Below are positions 12,817-22,869 of a stretch of 64,000 nucleotides of DNA, piece by piece. The position numbers and the translations under genes were made by a program. Position 1 is the first letter of the stretch. Each line of letters begins with the position of its first letter. Under the pieces are notes generated by a model that worked only from the letters and a program-made list of their open reading frames with translations, was not told the DNA's origin and made no database searches. The stretch lies in assembly GCA_038502055.1 (NCBI GenBank), contig JAXRKN010000036.1, forward strand, positions 4,216,001 through 4,280,000. The letters are read 5' to 3'. This stretch comes from Tanytarsus gracilentus (lineage: Eukaryota; Arthropoda; Insecta; Diptera; Chironomidae).

Positions 12817-14937
12817 ATGTTGATTTATTTGAGTGGAAAAGTCAAAAAATTGGACTTAATTTCTGTCCTTTTAATTATCGCCGCATCGATTGTGTGCGTG
12901 TTATTCATACGAAGTCACTTCGATAATCAAATCACAAATCTCAAGCGAGAAGTTTTTCTATATCGCGATGCATTGAGTGGAATGCTTAAAAGAGCTGCTA
13001 GACCTCACTATCCGTTTGCCACGCAATACGATAAAATTGATTATCACGACTATGAATTTATGGAAAAGGAGGCAGCAAGAGAGGGACCTGGAGAGCAGGG
13101 TGTGGCTTTTAATTTAACAGATCCTGATGATATCGAGCTTAATAAACAGCTTTCAAGAGAATTTGGGTTTTATGTAATCGTCAGCGATCGAATTTCAGTA
13201 AATAGGTCACTTCCTGACGTAAGACTACCCGAGTAAGTCGGTTTAATTTTTTAAAATAATTTAAATATTAATACAAATTTATAGGTGTAAAAACAAAAAA
13301 TATCTTGCAAAGCTCCCGAAAGCTTCCATTGTAATCGTCTTTTATAATGAATGGCCAAGCATGCTCAAAAGAACTTTACACTCAATCGTCAATAGAACAC
13401 CCAAAGACATTTTAAATGAAATAATTTTAGTTAACGACAACAGCACGCTTCCTGAACTTTACGAGCCATTTTCAAACTATGTAAAAGAAACATTCGGAAA
13501 GCTCGTGAAATTGATAGAAATGAAAGAGAGACGTGGAATGATAAATGCCCGTATGGATGGTGTAAGATATACTAGTGGGGAAATTATAGTGAGTTTTTTT
13601 AAAAATTAAATAATTTAAAATGTAACGGACAATTTTTAAAAGGTTTTTCTCGACGCTCATGTTGAAGTCAACGTTAATTGGTAATTATTTAAATTTTTAA
13701 GAATTCAATAATTTTAGAATTTTTTAAGGCTTCCTCCTCTTTTGGATCCGATCGCAATCGATGGAAAAATCATTACAACGCCGATAGTTGACAATTTTAG
13801 GTGAGTTCAAAAATACTTTTCGACATTCTATAAGGCAGAAAATTAATTTACACTTTAAAGATTCAACAATTTTGAGTACAAAAAGTTAGACGATGGTGGA
13901 AGGAGAATCTTCAATTGGGATCTCTCATATCGAAAATTTCCAAAACGTCCTGAAGATCAAATAAATCCTCATGAACCGTTTTCAACGCCCAGCATGATTG
14001 GCTCTGCCTTTGCTATTAATAAGCAGTTCTTTTGGGATATCGGATCATATGATCACGATTTAAAGGTTTGGCAGGGTGAGCAACTTGAGATGTCTTTTAA
14101 GGCTCATCTTTGTGCCCACGGAATTTTGGAGGTACCTTGCTCGCGAGTTGCACATTCATACAGAAACCTAAATAATTATTACAAGAGGTTTGAAAATGAA
14201 ACTGACTACTCAATTCGTAATTTGAAGAGAATCGCAGAAGTTTGGATGGTAAGTTTAAACGATTAAATTTTTTATCATATGCTTATTTTTAAAAATTTTA
14301 GGATGAATTCAAAGACTACGTTTATGCTAGAAATCCTCAAAAATATGCTCAAGTAGACATTGGCGACATAAAGCGAGAGAAAGCAATTCGTGATTCGATG
14401 CATTGCAAACCATTTAGATATTTTTTCGAGTATGTAGCACCAGACATGCTTGAAAGATATCCAATTGAGCCTCGAGGTTCATTTGCAAAAGGTGCAATTC
14501 AAAGTAAAGCTAGTCCAAGTTTATGCGTTGCAGTTTCGAGAGAGAAAACGCGATACAAAAAATTGGAAGTCTCGAGATGTGAAAGCAACAAAGTTTCACC
14601 GAGCACAGGACAATTTTTCAATCTTACCTGGCATAGGAACCTCCAACATGCAAATTTTGATGTTTGCGTCACAGCCTTATTAAACGTGGATATTTGCCAT
14701 TATATGGGCGATAATCAATTATGGAAGTTTGATATTGAATCCCTGCAACTTATTAACTATAAGATAAATTCTACAAAGTGCCTCACAATTGATATCAAAA
14801 CCGAAAAATTGTCAATGGATGATTGTGCTGAAGGAAATTTAAGTCAAATGTGGAATTTTGGTGAAAAAAATATCACTGCACTGCAAAATTGGGAAAGCTG
14901 GGGCGTTGAATTAAAAACTTTGAATTCGATCGAATAA
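12817..14937 (+). CDS. Divergent polypeptide N-acetylgalactosaminyltransferase (GT27, mucin-type O-glycosylation)
   Basis: Six exons (12817-13232, 13285-13588, 13643-13680, 13729-13800, 13861-14248, 14302-14937) give 617 residues. It is a type II Golgi protein: short basic cytosolic tail, one membrane segment at residues 13-31, stem, GT-A catalytic domain, then a ricin-B lectin domain (about residues 455-610) with QLWKF and SQMWNF as QxW motifs. The family transfers GalNAc from UDP-GalNAc to Ser/Thr. Visible catalytic parts are ASIVIVFYNEWPSMLKRTLH, the metal-binding DxH as DAHVE (Asp244, His246) and the third metal ligand His375 in SRVAHSYR. The usual WGGEN loop reads WQGEQ (from Trp347) and the usual DSHCE is DAHVE, so this is a divergent paralogue. 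With the metal ligands intact it may still be active. I cannot assign a specific fly pgant number. Confidence 0.85.
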
Positions 14938-15008
14938 ATTTTATTCTCAATCCAATGAAAAATTTGTAAAAATTTAATAAATTAGAAAAATTCAGCTTAA
15001 AGTTCACG

Positions 15009-16915
15009 CTATGAATACTTTTTCTTTTTTGTAAGCATTTTCTTTTTCATCTCTTTCTGCTTAAGTTCCTCAGCTTCTCTTCGCATGTCTTCAAGATCCT
15101 CCATGATACCTATCTTCTTGCTAATGTACTCTTCTTTCATCACAGTCCTGTAATCAGATATCATTTCACGATCGTCAAAGTCCTCATCTCGATACCTAAA
15201 ATAATTTACTAAAGTTTCCTTTCAGTGAAAAGTAAATGAAATTTTTACCTCGATTTATCATATCCAAATATACTTTTAATTGCACTCGATACATCAACAT
15301 CAACATCGCCGTCGTCTATGAAATCGTCCATTTCTGAATCGTACTCACTTTCGTCATCATCGTACATGCGACCTAAAATGAAATAATTAAGCAATAAAAT
15401 TATCCAAATATTATTCAACTCACGTTTATTAGGCACAGGATGTCTCGACCCTTTTTTATCGCCCATAGGCCTTTTAAGATCTCGTGGCGGAAATTCTCTA
15501 CTTTTTTGCAAATCCCTTGGTGGAAACTCTCTACTTTTCTGTAAATCTCTGGGAGGAAATTCTCTCGTCTTTTGTAGATCTCTTGGTGGAAATTCTCGCG
15601 TTTTTGGAACTTCCTTTGAAGTTGATGGTCTTTCGTTCTTAATGGGTTGTGAGTTTTTCATCATGCTAGACCTAGGTGGTGGTAAAGTGTTTGCAGGTTT
15701 GAGACCTCCCTTTGATGTACTCGGAACTTTTGATGTTGACGACTTTTCACTTTTAACTAAGGCATCTCGTAATTTTGAACTACTAGTTTGTGGCGACACT
15801 GTAGTGGATTTTGGTTTTTGTCTATCTAAAATTGGAGTTGACGATGAAGTGCTTGACTTAGAGCTAATTATTTTTTTATCCATTCCATTCGTCCTTTTAA
15901 ATTCTTCCCTAATATTATTATTATTATTCTTGTCATGCTTTTGAGGATCACTAACTTTTGGAATTGCACCTAATTTTGAAATTTTAGGAATAGCGTTTAA
16001 TGGCGGTTTTGAATTAGCTTTTCTAGATGCCTCGAGCTCTTCCAGTTCTCTTTTCTCCTTCATTGTGAGCGGTCTGTCAGGCTCTTTTTTAGTTGGCACG
16101 GCAATCAAGATCTCTTCGTGTTGCTTTTTTTCAGCCAATTTCAATAGCTCTTTAAAATCAACAGGCGGAGCAACTTTAAGTTTAGGCTTGGGCTTTTTCT
16201 CTTGTGATTTTTTTTCTATTTGAGACGAAGAGGTTGATGCTGAGGACTTTGTACTGCTACTATTGCTGCTTTTCTTTTGACTTGATTCACCTTTAATCTT
16301 GGATACTCTATCACGATGTCCATTTTTAAAGTGATGGTCATCCGAGTTCTCTTGAGTGCTACTCGATGTTTTGCCCTTTTTCTGACTCTGTGACGACTTC
16401 GAGAATTTATTGTCAGCTGGTAACTTCTGATATTTCTCCATTAACTTCTGATGAAAAATGTCACTTGTTGAGGACGCAAATCCGTAGTCGTCTTCGTCGG
16501 GTTGCTCATTCTGAAGTGTGCAAGCTGTGTTCTCGTCGATTGTTTTATCGCCTGTATAAAATTTCTTGCTAGATTTAAAGACCTTTAAGCTCTTTTCGAC
16601 CTTCCTCTGGATCTTTGGATCTCGTTTTGCCAGCATATCAAGTTTCTTGTCTCGAGCTTCTCGCTGTTTCTGTTCATCCTCTTGCTTTTGCTTTTCGAGG
16701 AATCTTTTAATATTATCCGAAAGTTTTTTTTCTTTGGTCACTTTTTTAGGGGGTGCATAGGACGTGCTGTAGTACTTGTCCTACGAGTTAAAAAGAACAT
16801 CCAGAATTATTACTCATAACAATGTGTTGATTGTGAGAAAAATTAGAAAGTTTACCTTATTTTTTGATGAAGAAAGATTCTGCTCAGCTGTACTTAGCAG
16901 TGATTGAAAGTCCAT
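15009..16915 (-). CDS. Spt2: Spt2 histone chaperone / chromatin protein
   Basis: Four exons (16915-16856, 16780-15424, 15372-15249, 15195-15009) give about 575 residues. The N-terminus (MDFQSLLSTAEQNLSSSKNK, then YAPPKKVTKEKKLSDNIKRF) and the C-terminal SPT2 domain (MDDFIDDG, SSAIKSIFGYDKSRYRDED, MKEEYISKKIGIMEDLEDMR, then a Lys-rich tail) are the two conserved ends of the family. The C-terminal domain binds H3-H4 and helps recycle histones during transcription. The middle is long, Lys/Ser-rich and disordered, with four tandem 11-residue repeats (about 15474-15605; core REFPPRDLQK). The 51-bp intron 15373-15423 is divisible by three and has no stop, so retention would add 17 residues. The gene ends 71 bp from the converging GalNAc-transferase gene. 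Confidence 0.9.
15474..15605 (-). repeat. Tandem 33-bp coding repeat in Spt2
   Basis: Four successive units encode K(T/S)REFPPRDLQ, with the last one ending DLK. The DNA copies differ at synonymous positions, so the array is not brand new and the peptide appears to have been kept. Confidence 0.8.
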
Positions 16916-17405
16916 GGTATGATTAATTTAATCAAGCTTAATTTTATTTAATTTTTGATGTGCGATGTGATGAGATTTAATATTTTGTGAAAAATGACGA
17001 TTTTTCTAGAGCACTGAGAGAAGACTGAGAGAAAAAAATGGGGGAAATTTGAGAAGAAAAAAGTGCAAAAAATTCAATCTGAATTATTTTTTGGTGTTGA
17101 CCAAAGTTTAAAAATTAAATATCCGTTATGAGAAATAGGAAAATTAAATTACTTAAGGCTGAAATTAAACCTAAGTAAACTTTAAGACGCCCTTGATCAA
17201 TTTAAAATTAAGTCAATTTATAAGTAATTTTTTCTCACACATTCGGTGTCGTGAATAATCTCTTCGAATATAATTAAACTTTTTTATTTGACATCATTCA
17301 TAAACATCCCCATAAAAGTTCGTTTTTTTTTACCTGCGTTTTTTGTTTTGATCTTAAAAAAATTAAATTATTAGCGAAAGTACTGACAGAAAGTGCACAA
17401 AAATA
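16916..17405. other. Divergent promoter region between Spt2 and the NOD-like kinesin gene
   Basis: 490 bp of A+T-rich DNA separate the two start codons, which point away from each other. It probably holds both promoters. No TATA box was identified with confidence. Confidence 0.5.
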
Positions 17406-20400
17406 ATGGAAAATAACAGCGTTAATGTGTATTTAAGAGTTCGGCCTAAACAAATTTGGGAAGCGTCGTCTCCAGCAAAGAGTTATATTGATTATGAAAA
17501 TAGCACGAATGAAATGTTAATTTTGGAAACGAACCCATTCGCATTTGATCATGTTTTCTACTCGGATAGCAAACAGAATGATGTTTTCCAGAAGATTGTA
17601 AGTAGCTGATTTAATTAAATTAATTTTTCAATAACATCCAGTTGAATTTTTAGAGACCCAGCGTCGATAATCTCTTGCGTGCATTTAATTCTTGTGTATT
17701 TGCTTATGGTCAATCTGGAAGTGGAAAAACATTTACCATGGGCCTTAATGAGAAGAACAACGGAATGATCACACTTTCACTTGACTATCTCTTCACTCGA
17801 CTTGATTCGCTTGAAAATGTTGAGTTTGATATTAGCGTGAGTTTTATAGAAATTTACAACGAAAAAGTTTACGACTTGCTGGATGATAAAAATACTGACT
17901 CAATACATACAAAAGGATCAAAATATGCTGGCTCAACGAAAGTTCCAATCCTCATATCCGGTGATGCAAAGGAGATTATGGCAAAGGCCAACAAAAATCG
18001 ACATGTCCGCTCGACAATGATGAACGCCTCTAGTTCAAGATCTCACGCAATGTTTTCAATTTTTCTCAACATGCGTACTGCTAATAAAAAAATCGGCTCA
18101 GTTCTACATCTCGTTGATTTAGCTGGAAGCGAAGGACTCCGCAATACAGGACATAAAGGAATCGCTCAGCAGGAGGGAATTCACATTAATCAAGGGCTTT
18201 TGGCTGTTGGAAAAGTTATTCAAGCACTCAGCTCCGGAAAAAAATTGGTGCCATATCGTGACAGCATACTTACGACTGTTCTACAAGACTGTTTAAATCC
18301 AGATGCTTTCCTTACACTCATTGGATGTGTCTCACCCGCTCGCAAAGATCGTAATGAAACACTTTCAACTATTAGATTCGCTCAGTCCTGCAAGGCATTG
18401 GAAAGCAAGATGATACCCGAGATGAATGCATATTTAAAACAGAAACAGGTGAGTCTATAGCTTTATTAAAATTGTTGGAAAAAATATATAGTATAATAGA
18501 GGGCTTAAATGTAACCCAAATTGAACATGTCGATCATGACATCGCGCATCCGTTGATTGCAAGTGCTTGCTGTACTCATTTTCGTAAAGTCCATGAATTC
18601 TTTTGGATCAACTTCAATTTTACTGTCTTGCGATTCTTTCATTTTTTGAGCCATCTCATCCAAGTCAGGCATCTCATCGGCATTGCTTGTTATCATTGGT
18701 AAAATCATAATGGCCATAATGAGCCCAAACTTCCCGAATCTTTTTAAATGCTCCTCAAAAGCATTTCGTGGAAAAACTTTGGTTGGGTTTGAGCCGAGTC
18801 TTAAAAAAATAATTACGGTTTAGTTGCACTTTAAATATTTAAAACATTAATTTATCCACCTCTCGATGAAGCTCGAAAGTGTCTCATAGTAGACATTCAA
18901 AAACTCGTTATAAAACTTGTCCCTCAATGATTTGGTTGTGCAGCAAAAAATGTAATACATCAGATCGCATACAGGCGATGCATATCGCAATATTTGGAAA
19001 TCAAGTAGACGCATATCAACCGGCTTTTTATTCTGTAAACATAAACAAAAAGTTTTTGGGCATGCGTGTCGTGAGAAAAAATAAACTCGGCTGACTCCCG
19101 CAATGGATGTTAAAAAGTTAATTTCTGAGGTCGAAAAACATCCCGAAATTTGGAATCCGAAGCATTGTCAATATCATCATAGAACTAGAATCACTGAGAT
19201 ATGGAGTGAAATCTCTCAGAAGGTTGGATTCTCAAGTAAATTTCTTTAATTTCTTTTTGATTAAATTCTCAGACAAAATTCATTATAGAAGCATTGTGTA
19301 AATCCAAATGGAAATCGCTGCGCGATAATTTTCGCCGTGAATTTAAAAAACTAATTAAGCTGAGAGCAAGCAATAAAACAGCAGTCAGCATTTGGGTTCA
19401 TTATGATGAGTTGAGATTCCTCGAAGATATAATTGAGAAAAAAAAATTATTGTCATCATGTGGAAGCAGTGACGATATTGAAACAATTTTGATTGACCCG
19501 AGTGATGATGATGATGGAGACAATAATTATAGTTACATTAGACAGCAGCAGCATGAACAACATAGACTTTGGCTTTCAAGTCATCAGAGAATTAATTCAA
19601 AACGCTGCTGTCCCCACGAGACAGGCGACGAATTTATTAATTTTTTTAAATCAATCACACCCTTTCTCTCGATGATGAACTCATCAGCCAAACTAAGAGT
19701 TCGAATCTCAATTCAACAAATAATTTTAAATGAGCTCTCGAGAAAAATTGATGCGACGAGGAGGCAAATTTTTAATGACTGTGAAGTTAGCTCAACCCCA
19801 ACCCCAAAGAAACGTGTTAGCAATCGAGTTATTAAGAGAAATAGAAAATATGTTTGAATTTACCTCGCCATAGCGAAACAGCATGTTGTTGTTCCAGCAC
19901 TGTAAAATTCATTTTTTTACAAATAAAAATGATTATGTAAAAAACTCACATCACCATGACACACAATTGCATAAGGTTCTGCATCTACGCCAGTAACACA
20001 TTCATTCATCAGCTCAAAAAAGTTTTTCTTGAAGAGCTCATTAACTTTTTCAATGAGGGCACTATCGCAATCGGTAATTGCCTCTCGAGCTGGGTTCTTT
20101 AGGGTGTCAAACCATGCCAGCATATTATTATCTTCGCGACGTATTAAAAAAATGTCTTGCATTTCTTGATATTTTGCAACAGATTCTGGTCTTTGATCTT
20201 TTAGACAAAAGTAAATTGCGTGCATTTTGGCGAGAGATTTCATGGCCAAAAAAACATGATCCTCGGAGAGGTCTTCAAAACGATCGAACATCTCAAAATT
20301 GTTGACTTTTAAATCCTCGAAGAAAAGTCCCTCGAAAGGTTCTTCAATCATGCTCTTATAGCAGAATGGTGCATAGTGAAATCCATCGGTCTCAATGTCA

Positions 20401-22869
20401 ATTCCTTTTTCCTCTTGAAATTTCATGTAGAGTGGATTAATTTCGTCATAAAATTGAGACTCTCTTAAAAAGCAAGGACGTGCAAAAAATTGTTCACGTC
20501 TTGCCGGATCTTGCGGTGGTAATTTAACAATCAGCTGCAATTTTTTCTCTTGATTAGTTTTGCTTCTCACTTCAATTCGATAAACGACACCGATGTAGTT
20601 ATCGCCTTTGTTTGACCCAGCGCTATATTCGACTTCGTACTCATCATCTTCGAAATTATTTTTGATGATCTCCTTCAATGCCAATTCATAAACCTCATTA
20701 GGTAGTTGAGTGATTTTGGTTTCGACTCCATTTACTGCTGCTGCTAAATCTTCTCCACCCATGATTCAGTCTAACGTGTGAAAAAAATTAAATTGATTCA
20801 AATAGAGCAATTTATAATAAATGACGATGAATGAGAGGAACTTGACATTGAAAATCTATCGCCCGGCATCAAATGCGGTTAACAATTAGTTACACAAATC
20901 GTATGCAAAAAAATACTTCGTAATAAATTAATTGCAGGGAGATTAAAAAATTGATAAATATCAACAATTTTATCGTGACTCCAGGAAGATATCACACGAA
21001 TTTTTATATGTCATGATTATTCTCAATTGAATTTATTTTCATAAAAACAGTGAGCAGCAAAAGTTAAATACATTAATAATAAATCTAACCGTTTCGCATC
21101 GCCAGTGATCACAAAAAAAAATAAACGATTAATTTTCAATGCCAAAAAAATTAACTTTTTTAAAGTTATTTTAATTGAAAAGCTGACAAAACCATTTAAT
21201 TAAAAATTAAAACTTGAATTGGGCGTTATAAAGCACGTCTTACTCTCTCACTCTTAAATTAAAATTTACACAATTAATAAAAACAATTTTTTAATGAGCA
21301 CTAATAAAAGCTCTTATACTTGATAAATTTAAATATACTTGAAATTTTTATCTTATCACTTCATGCAAAATACTTGACACTCAAAACTTACTTTTGTTTT
21401 CACACGTTCTAACGTTGAGTTCTGTTGCGCAACTAAACATACGCGATACCAAATATACAGTTCTATTCACAATGAAGCTTGAAAGCTTGATTGGCGTAAG
21501 TTTATTTTTCATTTATTGTCTATTAATAGCAGATTTTTTTGCCGTGTCACAATGAGAAAATAAATTTGTGCTGAATGGCAATCGTAAACTTGACCTAACT
21601 CAATAAATTTTATCTTCTTTTTTCCAGAGATTGCAAGCTCGTACACCATTAAAGTCTTACATGCTTGAGCAAAAGCGAAATGAAGTACCGAAAACTCCTG
21701 GAAAAACTTTGTCTAAAACACCTGCAAAAGTGCCATCGACTATGAATCGTGGGACTGGAACAATTAGAAAACAACCATCGGTGTCGAGCGTTAATCGCTT
21801 CCGTTCGTTCACAACGCCTTCGAAACGAAATACTGCCGCTGATCCTATGCGCTTTTCGGAATTTCCGAAGGCATCAGACATGAGTTATATGAATCCAACA
21901 CCCAAGCAGTCAATTGACAATAATACTTTTAGCGTTTTGAACTTCTCATCGTCAACAGAAGTTGATGGACCTCCTTCTTCTGCGCATCCAAGTTTAATTA
22001 ATCTTACGCAGGCCTCTGTTCCCAGTTTTAGTCCTTTAATGCGTCAAATTGAGGCGACAATTGAGAAGAAATTGACAGCATTCATGACTTCTTTTATGAG
22101 TCAAACTACAACTAGCGCTAACAACGACAAAATTGCTGAAAATTTGCGTAATGACATTAAGGATGCTGTTGTCAGTGGTATTAATGAGATGCGAGATTTA
22201 TCAGGAGTCGATGACTCAAGCGATCTCAACAATTCATTCATTGAAGTTCACGAGAATGCAGTTTCATCGACAGTTTTGCGCAGACCAGATATTCCAGACA
22301 TTCAAATTAATGACGAGCCATTGCCAGCACATGAAAAACGTGCTAATCGTCGTTTAATGACATTTGATTTTGATGAGCATGCACCGAAAAATTCCCAAAA
22401 TCTATCATCGCAAAACCTAACAGTAATTCATGCACCTCGTCGAAGCGTAAGGATTTCAATGATGCATGATATTCGTAAGACTAAAGAAAATGTGATGCCA
22501 GCTATTGTGTCTAAAGCTCGAAAGACTAACATAAAGAATAAGACTATGGCAGCATATTGGAATGATTCGACTTCATCGGGAAAGTTAAAAGTAAGCAAAG
22601 GAGACCATAAGGTCGCTGTGATGGACATGATTAATACAGGATCTATAAAAGAGCTTCAAATGCTGCCAACCATTGGACCAAAAACTGCTTACCAGATTGT
22701 GTCTCATCGGCTAGTCAAAGGAAATTTTAAAGTTTTAGAAGATGTCAAGAAAGCTCTCATGATGAAGGAAAAATCGTGGAATAATTTCATGGAGGTAACA
22801 AAAATTATTTCTCTAAGAAATTTTTTTTCTAATTTTATTTTCATTTCACAGAAAAATCTCCTGAAGTAA
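17406..22869 (+). CDS. nod: NOD/Kid (KIF22)-type chromokinesin
   Basis: Four exons (17406-17597, 17654-18448, 21628-22794, 22852-22869) give 723 residues. Residues 1-329 are a kinesin motor with the P-loop GQSGSGKT (83-90), switch I region NASSSRSHA, switch II DLAGSEG, and VPYRDSILTTVLQD. The third exon gives a basic, Ser/Thr/Pro-rich linker and, at about residues 658-715, a helix-hairpin-helix DNA-binding module (INTGSIKELQMLPTIGPKTA). This order is that of Drosophila Nod and vertebrate Kid, which bind chromosome arms and oppose their poleward movement. The exon 2/3 join reads QKQ-RLQART, closely like the same point in Nod as I recall it (QKQSLAART), which supports one gene despite the 3.2-kb intron holding two other genes. 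An alternative first exon lies at 21472-21495. Confidence 0.85.
18505..20762 (-). CDS. EcKinase-like protein (CHK / JH-inducible kinase family), nested in nod
   Basis: Four exons (20762-19950, 19899-19864, 19032-18860, 18799-18505) give 438 residues, normal for the family. Recognised by IGVVYRIEVRSK, LIVKLPPQDPARREQFFARP, FLRESQFYDEINPLY, the catalytic VCHGDCWNNNMLFRYGE (HGD at 269-271, split across exons 1 and 2) and the metal-binding MRLLDFQILRYASPVCDL (Asp294). These insect-expanded kinases are related to choline/aminoglycoside kinases. Some phosphorylate ecdysteroids, others have been linked to detoxification; the substrate here cannot be told from sequence. The start is the first ATG of a continuous 271-codon exon. 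The gene lies wholly inside the third-exon-preceding intron of nod on the opposite strand, its stop only 56 bp from the nod donor. The intron 19863-19033 contains the MADF-BESS gene. Confidence 0.9.
19103..19857 (+). CDS. MADF-BESS transcription-factor-like protein, nested in the EcKinase-like gene
   Basis: Two exons (19103-19235, 19289-19857) give 233 residues. The N-terminal MADF domain (Myb/SANT-like, residues 5-90) shows LISEVEKHPEIWNPKHCQY, RTRITEIWSEIS and KALCKSKWKSLRDNFRREF with the expected three tryptophans. A BESS-like motif follows at about 160-200 (FINFFKSITPFLSMM, then RVRISIQQIILNEL). The first domain is completed only by splicing TCAA|GTAAAT to TATAG|AAGC. The alternative AG a few bases upstream would give an early stop. 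MADF-BESS proteins are sequence-specific DNA binders common in Diptera; the target is unknown. The gene sits in an intron of the antisense kinase gene, with the stop 6 bp from the kinase splice donor, so its transcript must overlap kinase exons. Confidence 0.85.
20763..21471. other. Intronic DNA of nod carrying the EcKinase promoter and a possible second nod promoter
   Basis: A+T-rich and frame-poor. It must contain the start region of the EcKinase-like transcript (leftwards). It is followed at 21472 by a possible internal nod start exon. Confidence 0.4.
21472..21495 (+). other. nod: Candidate alternative first exon of nod (motorless isoform)
   Basis: An ATG at 21472 opens eight codons (MKLESLIG) that stop at a strong GTAAGT donor in phase 0, the phase of the acceptor of nod exon 3 at 21628. 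Splicing would give a protein of about 402 residues with the DNA-binding tail but no motor. There is no stop between the ATG and the donor. Whether it is transcribed is unknown. Confidence 0.4.

Noticed and set aside
19281..19288. Use of the AG at 19271-19272 (TTCTCAG) as acceptor in the MADF-BESS gene
   Set aside because: It would bring a stop codon after a few residues; the AG at 19287-19288 restores the conserved MADF sequence.
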